From contig BOAV01000031.1 of NCBI GenBank assembly GCA_026002045.1, positions 1 to 25,175 of the forward strand: 25,175 nt of DNA, in the 5' to 3' direction. How positions within the stretch are numbered: position 1 is the first letter of the stretch; the number at the start of each line of letters is the position of its first letter. Shown in pieces: positions 6,534 to 13,358 of the stretch. Position numbers and translations under genes: made by a program. This DNA is from Spirochaetia bacterium (lineage in GTDB: Bacteria > Spirochaetota > Spirochaetia > Treponematales > Breznakiellaceae). The notes beneath the pieces were generated by a model. That model saw nothing but the letters and a program-made list of their open reading frames with translations, was not told the DNA's origin and searched no databases.

Positions 6534-9027
6534 GAAAGGTGCACTGGTTATCCGTTCCGATCCCGGCAGCGGCAAGTCAACATTGGTTCCCCTGGCGCTG
6601 CTGGCAAAAAATAAAATGCCCGGAAAAATCCTCATGCTGGAACCCCGCCGGGCTGCGGCATTGGGGATCGCCTCCCGCATGGCTGATCTTATGGGGGAAT
6701 CAATCGGTGGGCAGGTGGGTTATGCGGTGCGGCTTGAACGGCGCGTATCAGAGCGTACCCGGATCGAAGTGATCACCGAGGGGCTCCTGGTGCGACGGCT
6801 GCAGAACGATCCTGAACTTAGCGGGGTGTCCACCATAATTTTTGACGAATTTCATGAACGTTCTGTTCATACCGATCTTTCCCTCGCCCTGGTGATGGAT
6901 CTGCGCCGGATGGGTTCCCCGGTGAACATCGTGGTCATGTCCGCCACCATGGACGCCGCAACAGTTGCCGCCTTTGTCGGCGCGCCAGGCGGAACTTCGC
7001 AAGGCGGACCCTCGCAAGGCGGACCTTCGCCGGTGATCGACTGTCCCGGCCGGGTCTTCCCGGTGGAAATCGAGTACCGGCCCATTTTGGATCGCTTACC
7101 CCTGGGAAAATCTGTCGGGGAGGCCTTGGTAAATATCCTTAATGACAGTATTACTGTGGACAAAGGAAACGTGCTGGTGTTCCTTCCGGGCCGCCGGGAA
7201 ATTGACGATGCCCGTTCCGCATTATATGGCGCGGGCCTTGAGCGTGATTTTGAAGTGATGGGTCTTTACGGTTCCCTGCCCCTGGATAAACAGCGGCGGA
7301 TTCTTTCTCCCAACAGTAATACTAAACGGCGAATAATCCTCTCCACCAATGTGGCGGAAACGGGGCTCACCATTCCGGGGATCACCTTGGTGGCGGATTC
7401 GGGCTTTGCCCGGATCGGGCGTTACCACATCCCCAGCGGTATGAACCGGCTGAGCCTGGAACCCGTCAGCCGCCGGAGCGCGGATCAGCGGGCGGGCAGG
7501 GCAGGGCGGCTCATGCCGGGGCGCTGTATCAGGCTTTGGGCGGAAAACAATGTCCGCCCGGCGGAAACCGATCCCGAAATCAGGCGGACCGATCTTTCTT
7601 CCCCGGTGTTGGACTGTCTCCTTTGGGGGATAAAAAATGCAGAGGATCTTTCCTGGCTCGAAGCGCCCCCTGCCGCCGCCTGGGGCCGGGCCCGTGAGCT
7701 CCTTTTTGAATTAGGTGCAATTGACGGCGAAGGCCGGCCAACGGAGCAGGGCAGGGAAATGGCAGGACTGGGTCTTGAAGTCAGGCTCGCCAGGCTCTGT
7801 ATTGCAGGCAGGGAACAAGGCATGGCAAATCTTGGCGCCGCCGCCGCAGCGATACTGTCAGACCGGGACGGCTCCGGCGCCGGCCAGGATCCGGATTTCC
7901 GTTTACGGCTTTCGATTTTGCGCGGCCATGCTTCGATCCCGGTGGGAAGCGAAGCATGGCTTAAACGGATCAGGGATACTGCGGCGGACCTTCTCAAACG
8001 GCTTGGTCAGGGCCAGAAAACAAATGATCCTCTGTTCTCCTGGACCATGGAAGAAGAAACCGATGCGGGGGAACTTTTGGGGACCGCCTTCCCCGACCGG
8101 ATAGCAAAACGCCGGGATGCCCCGACAGCAAGCAGGCGGGGCGGCATCGAAGGGATCTTCCGTTTTACCTCAGGCCGCGAAGGCCGCCTTGAGGGGCCGC
8201 TTGCCGCAGCGGAATGGATCGCCGCAACAGAAGTTGACGCCGGGGAACGGATGGGCTTTATCCGGCTTGCGGCCCCAATCTCCGAAAAGGCCGCTGTTGA
8301 AATTTTGAAAAATCAAATCACAGTTGAAAGCCGTATTGAATGGAAGGGCCTTGTGCCCCGGAGTATCGTAGTAAAACAGGCGGGCCGCATTCCCCTTGGG
8401 GAAGAAAAACGCCGCAGTCTGCGGGAGGAAATTGTCCCATGCCTGTCGGAATTGTTAAACCGTGAAGGAATCGGTATTCTTCCATGGGATGAGGCTGACG
8501 GACAGCCCCAAAGGCTTTTGGAACGGATCAGGTTTTTTGTTAACAGTAATACTGTTGATGTACGCACAGTAATACTGTGGACCGATGAGGCTCTCATCAA
8601 TGATGCTGCGGAATGGCTCGGACCCTTTGTGTGGGAGGGCGCTCACAGCGGCGGCGGCCCCGTCATGAGCGGCAAGGGCCTTGCGGACGCCCTTGCCGCC
8701 CGGCTGGGCTGGGATGCAAAAAACGCACTTGACCACCTGGTTCCCGAATACTTCAAACATCCAAGGGGGCGTCCCCGGCTTATTGATTACAGCTCCGGGG
8801 AGCCGGTTCTACGGATCCGTTTACAGGATGCTTTCGGTATAACTTCGTCATGTGAAATTTTGTCCATACCTGTCGTCTTTCATTTACTGTCCCCCGCGGA
8901 CAGGCCCATTCAGGTAACCCGTGACCTTCCCGGCTTTTGGAAGGGCTCTTATGCGGAGGTCCGCAAGGAAATGCGGGGCCGGTATCCCAAGCATCATTGG
9001 CCGGAATTTCCGGCTACTTTTTACTAA
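6448..9027 (+). CDS. hrpB: ATP-dependent helicase HrpB (DEAH/RHA family)
   Basis: This 859-residue superfamily 2 helicase has Walker A GSGKST (40-45), DEFH (133-136) as motif II, SAT (165-167) as motif III, and QRAGRAGR (347-354) as motif VI. The C-terminus has the HrpB-specific block with YFKHPRGRP, VTRDLPGFW and YAEVRKEMRGRYPKHHWPE. HrpB is a conserved bacterial DEAH helicase whose precise in vivo substrate is poorly defined. E. coli HrpB is a little over 800 residues; the extra length here is partly a GG(T/P)SQ-type triple repeat at residues 181-195, encoded by a 15-bp tandem repeat. The GTG start is chosen because homology begins immediately after it; ATG 6463 is an alternative. The stop TAA (9025-9027) lies in a sequence homologous to the 3' end of rarA on the other strand, so the two genes probably once met tail to tail. 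Confidence 0.95.
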   Translation: MTDPLMQTLISTNLPLVPFLDDICTALNEKGALVIRSDPGSGKSTLVPLALLAKNKMPGKILMLEPRRAAALGIASRMADLMGESIGGQVGYAVRLERRVSERTRIEVITEGLLVRRLQNDPELSGVSTIIFDEFHERSVHTDLSLALVMDLRRMGSPVNIVVMSATMDAATVAAFVGAPGGTSQGGPSQGGPSPVIDCPGRVFPVEIEYRPILDRLPLGKSVGEALVNILNDSITVDKGNVLVFLPGRREIDDARSALYGAGLERDFEVMGLYGSLPLDKQRRILSPNSNTKRRIILSTNVAETGLTIPGITLVADSGFARIGRYHIPSGMNRLSLEPVSRRSADQRAGRAGRLMPGRCIRLWAENNVRPAETDPEIRRTDLSSPVLDCLLWGIKNAEDLSWLEAPPAAAWGRARELLFELGAIDGEGRPTEQGREMAGLGLEVRLARLCIAGREQGMANLGAAAAAILSDRDGSGAGQDPDFRLRLSILRGHASIPVGSEAWLKRIRDTAADLLKRLGQGQKTNDPLFSWTMEEETDAGELLGTAFPDRIAKRRDAPTASRRGGIEGIFRFTSGREGRLEGPLAAAEWIAATEVDAGERMGFIRLAAPISEKAAVEILKNQITVESRIEWKGLVPRSIVVKQAGRIPLGEEKRRSLREEIVPCLSELLNREGIGILPWDEADGQPQRLLERIRFFVNSNTVDVRTVILWTDEALINDAAEWLGPFVWEGAHSGGGPVMSGKGLADALAARLGWDAKNALDHLVPEYFKHPRGRPRLIDYSSGEPVLRIRLQDAFGITSSCEILSIPVVFHLLSPADRPIQVTRDLPGFWKGSYAEVRKEMRGRYPKHHWPEFPATFY
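6987..7031 (+). repeat. 15-bp tandem repeat, three copies, inside hrpB
   Basis: Three consecutive 15-base units (6987-7001, 7002-7016, 7017-7031) follow the pattern AGGCGGAMCYTCGCM with one or two differences each. They encode GGTSQ-GGPSQ-GGPSP between motif III and the second RecA-like domain of the helicase. The unit length keeps the frame open, so the array could expand or shrink without killing the gene. Confidence 0.9.
7145..7157. repeat. Palindrome ACAGTATTACTGT in hrpB (first copy)
   Basis: This is a perfect 13-base palindrome around a central T. It recurs in hrpB as ACAGTAATACTGT at 8543-8555 and 8566-8578, and in degraded form (ACAGTAATACT) at 7313-7323. The copies fall in unrelated codon contexts of one gene. 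No function is assigned. Confidence 0.6.
8542..8579. repeat. Pair of 15-base palindromes in hrpB, 23 bp apart
   Basis: AACAGTAATACTGTT (8542-8556) and CACAGTAATACTGTG (8565-8579) share the core ACAGTAATACTGT, and their centres are 23 bases apart, close to two helical turns. They could be binding sites for a dimeric regulator or a small repeated element. They lie within coding sequence for the HrpB C-terminal half. Confidence 0.6.
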
Positions 9028-9056
9028 TTGCCTTCAGTACCATGCTTTTCCATTTC
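9010..9056. repeat. Left copy of 47-bp direct repeat flanking the carbohydrate island
   Basis: These 47 bases match 22237-22283 in the same orientation with four substitutions and no gaps. This copy contains the last codons and stop of hrpB (plus strand) and, on the minus strand, the last codons and stop of a rarA-like frame. Between the two copies lie about 13.2 kb of regulator, transport and glycosidase genes. The arrangement resembles a target or attachment-site duplication made when the island entered an hrpB/rarA junction. Confidence 0.85.
9014..9055 (-). pseudogene. Remnant of the rarA 3' end
   Basis: Read on the minus strand, this stretch encodes KWKSMVLKAISKK followed by TAG. The true RarA protein at 22241-24565 ends KWTSVVLKAISKK, also TAG. 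The 24 bases nearest the stop are identical. Upstream of this short piece similarity ends abruptly and the LacI gene terminator region begins. The remnant overlaps the hrpB stop by 14 bases, which records the ancestral tail-to-tail overlap of hrpB and rarA. Confidence 0.8.
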
Positions 9057-9076
9057 TGTATTTGGGCAGCCTCTTT

Positions 9077-10075
9077 TTATCTGGGTTTGATGGATTGTTT
9101 TACCACAACCGTACCGTCGATGAATGACCGGCCATGGGGTGTATAGTGTTCATTTTCAATGTGCGCAATCAAATATGACAATGCGTCATTGCACATTGAG
9201 GTAATATTCACCTCAAGGCTTGTCACGCCTACGCCGTCCGTCACCGTTATGCTTTCGTTGTCAAAACCTACTATGGATATGTCCTCCGGCACCATAAGGG
9301 CGCCTATGCGCAGCTGCCGGATTACGATACCCGCCACATGGTCGTTGTTACACACATAGGCGGTGTATTTTTCAAGGTGAAGCGGAATATCGGTATAGAA
9401 GCCCCTCGCATCGCGGTCTTCAAGGGCATTGTCATAGGAAAGCCCCGCTTCCAGCATGGCCTTGCAAAAACCCATGTAGCGGTCGAGTATACTCGTGGTC
9501 GCGGATGTGGAACCGATAAACGCGATTTTTTGGTGCCCTGCGTTAATGAGCAGCCTGGTAAGATTATATGAGCCCAGGAAGTTGTTCGAGGCAACGCAGT
9601 CGGCTTCTCCGATTTCAGAGTAAAAATCCAGAAACACGCAGCGGGGCATTTTTTGGGTAATCATCGTTAAATACGCGTTCGAAAGTTGACCGAGCAGGAT
9701 AATCCCGTCAACCTTATGGGCATTAATAAAGGCCGGCGCATCGCACTGGGCCTCGTCTTCTTCGTTCACAATTTCAAGGAGACCTGAATAATCCGTTTTC
9801 TTCAATGAATTGAGCAGCTTCTGATAAAACTTCCAGTAAAAGGTGCTTTCTCCCAGATAGCGTTCGGCAATCAGTATGCCGATATTGTAACTGCGGCCCT
9901 GGGGTATATTTTTCGGGAGGCTATTATGCACATAGCCCATTTGGCCGGCTTTTTTTTTGATTTCCGCCCGTAATTCGGCGCCTACCCCGTCTTTTCCGGT
10001 CAGAGCCTTACTCACCGTCACCGTACTGACCCCGAATTCTTTTGCGATGTCACTCATTTTTATACGTGATGCCAT
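9077..10075 (-). CDS. LacI-family transcriptional regulator
   Basis: This 332-residue protein has an N-terminal LacI helix-turn-helix (residues ~6-31, MSDIAKEFGVSTVTVSKALTG) followed by a periplasmic-binding-protein-like sugar sensor domain with typical blocks (VDGIILLG, NAGHQKIAFIGS, VPEDISIVGFDN). The start ATG (10075-10073) has AGGAA 6 bases upstream. It is divergent from the first sugar-transport operon. The two palindromes downstream of the -10 boxes at 10239-10265 and 17903-17927 are the obvious operators, so it is probably a repressor released by a sugar from the imported oligosaccharide. On the minus strand a TTGACA at 10136-10131 could be its own -35, but the matching -10 is poor. 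A GGTTATTGATAA core at 10141-10152 near that box could allow autoregulation. Its 3' end comes within ~20 bases of the island boundary repeat. Confidence 0.93.
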   Translation of the reverse strand: MASRIKMSDIAKEFGVSTVTVSKALTGKDGVGAELRAEIKKKAGQMGYVHNSLPKNIPQGRSYNIGILIAERYLGESTFYWKFYQKLLNSLKKTDYSGLLEIVNEEDEAQCDAPAFINAHKVDGIILLGQLSNAYLTMITQKMPRCVFLDFYSEIGEADCVASNNFLGSYNLTRLLINAGHQKIAFIGSTSATTSILDRYMGFCKAMLEAGLSYDNALEDRDARGFYTDIPLHLEKYTAYVCNNDHVAGIVIRQLRIGALMVPEDISIVGFDNESITVTDGVGVTSLEVNITSMCNDALSYLIAHIENEHYTPHGRSFIDGTVVVKQSIKPR

Positions 10076-10140
10076 TAAATTCCTGTTTAATCCATGCGTT
10101 GAGAAATGGTTTACCGTATATGTGCGGTTTTGTCAAGGAA

Positions 10141-10154
10141 GGTTATTGATAAGG
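10141..10154. promoter_or_regulatory. Possible third operator core upstream of the LacI gene
   Basis: GGTTATTGATAAGG resembles the operator core GGTTATCTGATAACC but is one base shorter in the centre and lacks the outer arms. It lies beside the candidate -35 of the LacI gene. The match is partial, so this is a weak call. Confidence 0.22.
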
Positions 10155-10203
10155 TAAAAATAATGAAAAACAAAGTAAAAAACGTGAATAATAAAGTAAA
10201 AAA
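10151..10203. promoter_or_regulatory. Phased A-tracts (UP-element or bent DNA) ahead of the first operon promoter
   Basis: Three copies of ARGTAAAAA occur with the GTAAAA part starting at 10154, 10175 and 10196, exactly 21 bases (two helical turns) apart, and the last ends a few bases before the -35 box. In-phase A-tracts bend DNA and AT-rich sequence here can bind the RNA polymerase alpha subunit. The second operon has a looser version (AAGTAAAA at 17837 and 17859, 22 bases apart). Confidence 0.5.
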
Positions 10204-10206
10204 CTC

Positions 10207-10234
10207 TTGACAGATAGAAAAGATGTGCTATAAA
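10207..10234 (+). promoter_or_regulatory. Sigma-70-type promoter of the first sugar-transport operon
   Basis: TTGACA (10207-10212), a 16-base spacer and TATAAA (10229-10234). A palindromic operator begins 4 bases downstream, covering the expected transcription start. The binding-protein gene starts about 57 bases after the -10. Confidence 0.85.
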
Positions 10235-10238
10235 ATTC

Positions 10239-10265
10239 AATATCGATTATCTGATAACCGATATT
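10239..10265. promoter_or_regulatory. LacI-type operator O1
   Basis: This is a 27-base inverted repeat around T10252. The left arm is AATATCGATTATC and the right arm GATAACCGATATT, with a single mismatched pair. It sits immediately after the -10, where a bound repressor would block initiation. It shares sequence and position with the site at 17903-17927, and the LacI gene is divergent from this promoter. Confidence 0.85.
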
Positions 10266-10290
10266 TTTCAAGTTTTAGGAGGAGTTACAC

Positions 10291-11595
10291 ATGAAAGCTC
10301 TGAAAGCTGCAATTATTGCGGCCCTTGTTACCCTGTGTCTGGCCCCGGTTTTTGCCGGCGGCGGCAAGGACAATACGGCGGCTTCCGGCGGGAAAATCAC
10401 CATCACCCTTTTGGATTCCTTTGTCCCGGGGGAAAGTTTAACCCCCGCGGTTGAAAGCGCCCTCAAAAAATTTCAGGCCCAGTATCCCAACGTTACCATT
10501 GAGCGTGAAGTAATCGCCAATGCGGATATCCCCACAAAGACCCAGACCCTGGGTCCTGCGGGCGAACTCCCCGATGTGTTTACCCTCAAAGGACAGCAGA
10601 CAAAGACCTTTGTCGAAAACGGCTGGGTGCTCCCCCTGGATGAATACCTCAACGCGGACTCCGGCTGGAAAAACAGCTTTAAAGACGGCGTCTTTTCCAA
10701 CTTCACCATCGGTGGAAAAATTTACGCGGTACCCTATCAGGTAACAAATACCTGCGTGTACTACAATGAGACCCTTTTCAAAGCGAACGGCATCAACAGC
10801 TTCCCCGCGACATGGGCGGAGTTTATTGAAGTTTGCAAAACCCTCAAGGCCAAGGGGATCACGCCCATCGCGTTCGGCAATGTGGGCAAATGGCCGGCGG
10901 AATCCGCCATTATGAGTACCCTCGGCAACCGCTTTACCGGTGACGAATGGTATCAGAATATACGCGAAGGCAACGGAAAGGCAAAGTGGACCGATCCGGA
11001 ATTTGTCAACGCCCTTAGGGCGCTCAAAGAGCTTGCGGACATCGGCGCTTTTAACAGCGACATCAACAGTATTACCGATGCCCAGATGCGGCAGATGTTT
11101 ATGAACGGCCGGGCGGCAATGGCGATTGACGGCACCTGGGCGCTCGGGGATTTAGACGCAAACGCTCCGGCGGACCTGCTTCCCAACATCAAACTGGCGG
11201 CCCTTCCCTCGGTGTCCGGCGGCAAGGGTAAGCAGAACGCCATCACGGGCGGCGCGGGCTGGGGCTATGCGGTATCCGCGAAGGTGTCTCCGGCAAAGCG
11301 TGAAATCATCGGCAAGTTCCTCGAAATAATGACGAACAGCGCTTTTGGAGCGGAACAGGCCGCCACCGGCAGCCTTACCGCGGTAAATCCGGGTAATTTT
11401 ACGCTTCCTGCCAAACTCGTGCTCACCGCAAAGTTCGACGAGTTCCAAAAGAACCGTCCCTTTATTCCGGTTTACGACCACCAGCTTTCCTCCGGTACGA
11501 TGGAAGCCATGCAGAGCGGATTACAGAACCTCTTTATCGGCAGGGTAACCCCCGAAGCGCTGGCTGCGGAGATACAGGCCGGTTATTCACGGTAG
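10291..11595 (+). CDS. ABC transporter sugar-binding protein (CUT1 type), system 1
   Basis: This 434-residue extracytoplasmic solute-binding protein of the family-1 (MalE-like) group has a basic start MKALK, a hydrophobic core, and probable cleavage after PVFA (residue ~22), leaving GGGKDN at the mature end. A cysteine (C17) lies within the signal but not at a clear lipobox, so lipid anchoring is uncertain. Typical blocks are PDVFTLKG, YAVPYQV, YYNETLFKANGI, MFMNGRAAMAIDGTW and GGAGWGYAV. It would capture an oligosaccharide in the periplasm for the two permeases encoded directly downstream. GGAGGAG lies 6 bases before the ATG. The 33 bases around the Shine-Dalgarno and start (10273-10305) match those of system 2 (17935-17967) with one difference, so the two leaders are duplicates. 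Regulated through O1. The ligand is not identifiable. Confidence 0.94.
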   Translation: MKALKAAIIAALVTLCLAPVFAGGGKDNTAASGGKITITLLDSFVPGESLTPAVESALKKFQAQYPNVTIEREVIANADIPTKTQTLGPAGELPDVFTLKGQQTKTFVENGWVLPLDEYLNADSGWKNSFKDGVFSNFTIGGKIYAVPYQVTNTCVYYNETLFKANGINSFPATWAEFIEVCKTLKAKGITPIAFGNVGKWPAESAIMSTLGNRFTGDEWYQNIREGNGKAKWTDPEFVNALRALKELADIGAFNSDINSITDAQMRQMFMNGRAAMAIDGTWALGDLDANAPADLLPNIKLAALPSVSGGKGKQNAITGGAGWGYAVSAKVSPAKREIIGKFLEIMTNSAFGAEQAATGSLTAVNPGNFTLPAKLVLTAKFDEFQKNRPFIPVYDHQLSSGTMEAMQSGLQNLFIGRVTPEALAAEIQAGYSR

Positions 11596-12489
11596 ATGAA
11601 GAACAAGTTAAAACCAAAGGGGATTGTGCTGGCGGGGCTTATGGCCCCCGGCACATTGCTCTTTGTCATGTGCTGTATCGCCCCGCTTTTTGTGGCCTTT
11701 TACTATAGTCTTTTCAAATGGAACGGCGGTCCGCACAAGGAATTTATCGGCATACTTAACTACCTCCAACTGGCGGCCGACAAGGCCTTTTGGGGGGCAT
11801 TTAAAAACAACATTACCTTTATCGTGTGGACCGTGATAGGTCAAATCGGCATCGCGTTTATCGTGTCGATGCTGATGATTTCGCGGGGCTTAAAGCTCAA
11901 AAAACTGCACCGCACCGTAATCTTTTTTCCGGTAATACTGAGCGCCGTTGTGGTGGGCTTCACCTGGAAAATCATCTATAACAAGGACTACGGCCTCCTC
12001 AACGGGCTGCTCACCCTCATAGGCCGCGCGGATTGGATAAAACCCTGGCTTGACGATCCGGATATCGTTATACCCAGCCTGGCGGCGGCAAAAATATGGC
12101 AATACATCGGCTACTATATGGTTATCCTCCTTGCTTCAATTCAAAGCATAGACAAGGAGATACTGGAATGCGCCGAACTTGACGGCGCAATCGGCTGGAA
12201 AAAATCGGTGTACGTTGTGGTGCCCCTTATCAAAAATACGCTGATGGTGGCGATAATGCTCTGTATTTCCGGCAACATGAAAACCTTCGACCAAATCTAC
12301 GTTATGACAAACGGCGGGCCCGGGGGCGCATCGGAAGTGGTGGCAATGTACGCCTATCGTGTTTCGATGGAACGGATGGAGTACGGCTATGGCAGTACGG
12401 CGGCGATAGGGATACTGATTTTGAGCCTCGCCCTCATCGGCTTGAGCAACCTTGTTACCAAACGGAAGGAAAAAAGCGTTACTCCCTAA
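11596..12489 (+). CDS. ABC sugar permease, MalF/UgpA-like, system 1
   Basis: This 297-residue inner-membrane protein with six predicted membrane helices has the EAA loop near 190-211 (ECAELDGAIGWKKSVYVVVP), which docks onto the ABC ATPase. The ATG follows the binding-protein stop directly (TAGATG) with no good Shine-Dalgarno, so translation is probably coupled. It forms a heterodimeric channel with the next gene product. No ATPase gene is present in this cluster; CUT1 systems of this layout commonly share one MsmK/UgpC-type ATPase encoded elsewhere. Confidence 0.93.
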   Translation: MKNKLKPKGIVLAGLMAPGTLLFVMCCIAPLFVAFYYSLFKWNGGPHKEFIGILNYLQLAADKAFWGAFKNNITFIVWTVIGQIGIAFIVSMLMISRGLKLKKLHRTVIFFPVILSAVVVGFTWKIIYNKDYGLLNGLLTLIGRADWIKPWLDDPDIVIPSLAAAKIWQYIGYYMVILLASIQSIDKEILECAELDGAIGWKKSVYVVVPLIKNTLMVAIMLCISGNMKTFDQIYVMTNGGPGGASEVVAMYAYRVSMERMEYGYGSTAAIGILILSLALIGLSNLVTKRKEKSVTP

Positions 12490-12503
12490 CGCTTAGGAGT
12501 AGT

Positions 12504-13352
12504 ATGAATCCCTTAACGATTCAAAAAACGAAAGATGCGGTATCCTCGGTAATTTGTAATGCGCTGGTTGCCGCCCTCTCCATTACCTGTATATTTCCGG
12601 TGGTGTGGCTGCTCTATTCGTCACTCAAAACAGAGCGCAACTTTGCAAACGACATCCTCGGACTGCCCACGGAATTTCGCTTCGCGAACTACCCGCAGGC
12701 CTTTACCGAAGGGCGTATCGGTTCCTACCTGGTGAATAGTCTCTACGTGACGGTCATCACCGTGATAGTATCAATCGTGCTGGGCTTTGTCCTCGGCTAC
12801 TGCCTTTCGCGTTATAAGTTTCCTGGACGCACATTCCTCTATTACCTGTTTCTTTCGGGGATGCTGGTGCCGATTTATGCGCTCCTGGTGCCGATATTTA
12901 TCGAGTTCAAATCCCTCGGCCTTCTCAATAAACGGATTACCCTTATTTTGCCCTATATCGCGTTCGCGTTGCCGGTGTCGATTTTTTTAATCGAAAGCTA
13001 TGTCAAGGGAATACCCATAGAGCTTGAGGAAGCCGCCTTTGTTGACGGCGCAAATCATGTGTACACGATGTTCCGTATCATAATGCCGGTATGTATTCCT
13101 GTGTTGGCTACCTGTGCGATACTGGCTTTCCTCAATACCTGGAACGAGTTTCCCCTCGCCCTGGTTTTGATTAGCAGTACCCGGTTAAAAACGATACCCA
13201 TAGGGCTTACAAACTTTGTGGGCGCCTATTCAACACACTACACGCTGATGATGGCGGCTCTGGTCATTGCAACATTGCCTGTTATCATTATATACCTCAT
13301 GTTTTATAATAACATAATGAAAGGCATGGTTGCCGGCGCAGTTAAAGGTTAA
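12504..13352 (+). CDS. ABC sugar permease, MalG/UgpE-like, system 1
   Basis: This 282-residue partner permease has six membrane helices and the EAA loop ELEEAAFVDGANHVYTMF (173-190). The C-terminus ends in a short GMVAGAVKG tail, typical of MalG-type subunits, which is also found in the system 2 partner (GVSAGAVKG). AGGAG lies 4 bases before the ATG. It follows the first permease by 14 bases and precedes the GH42-like gene by 6, so transport and cleavage are co-expressed. Confidence 0.93.
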   Translation: MNPLTIQKTKDAVSSVICNALVAALSITCIFPVVWLLYSSLKTERNFANDILGLPTEFRFANYPQAFTEGRIGSYLVNSLYVTVITVIVSIVLGFVLGYCLSRYKFPGRTFLYYLFLSGMLVPIYALLVPIFIEFKSLGLLNKRITLILPYIAFALPVSIFLIESYVKGIPIELEEAAFVDGANHVYTMFRIIMPVCIPVLATCAILAFLNTWNEFPLALVLISSTRLKTIPIGLTNFVGAYSTHYTLMMAALVIATLPVIIIYLMFYNNIMKGMVAGAVKG

Positions 13353-13358
13353 GGAGTT

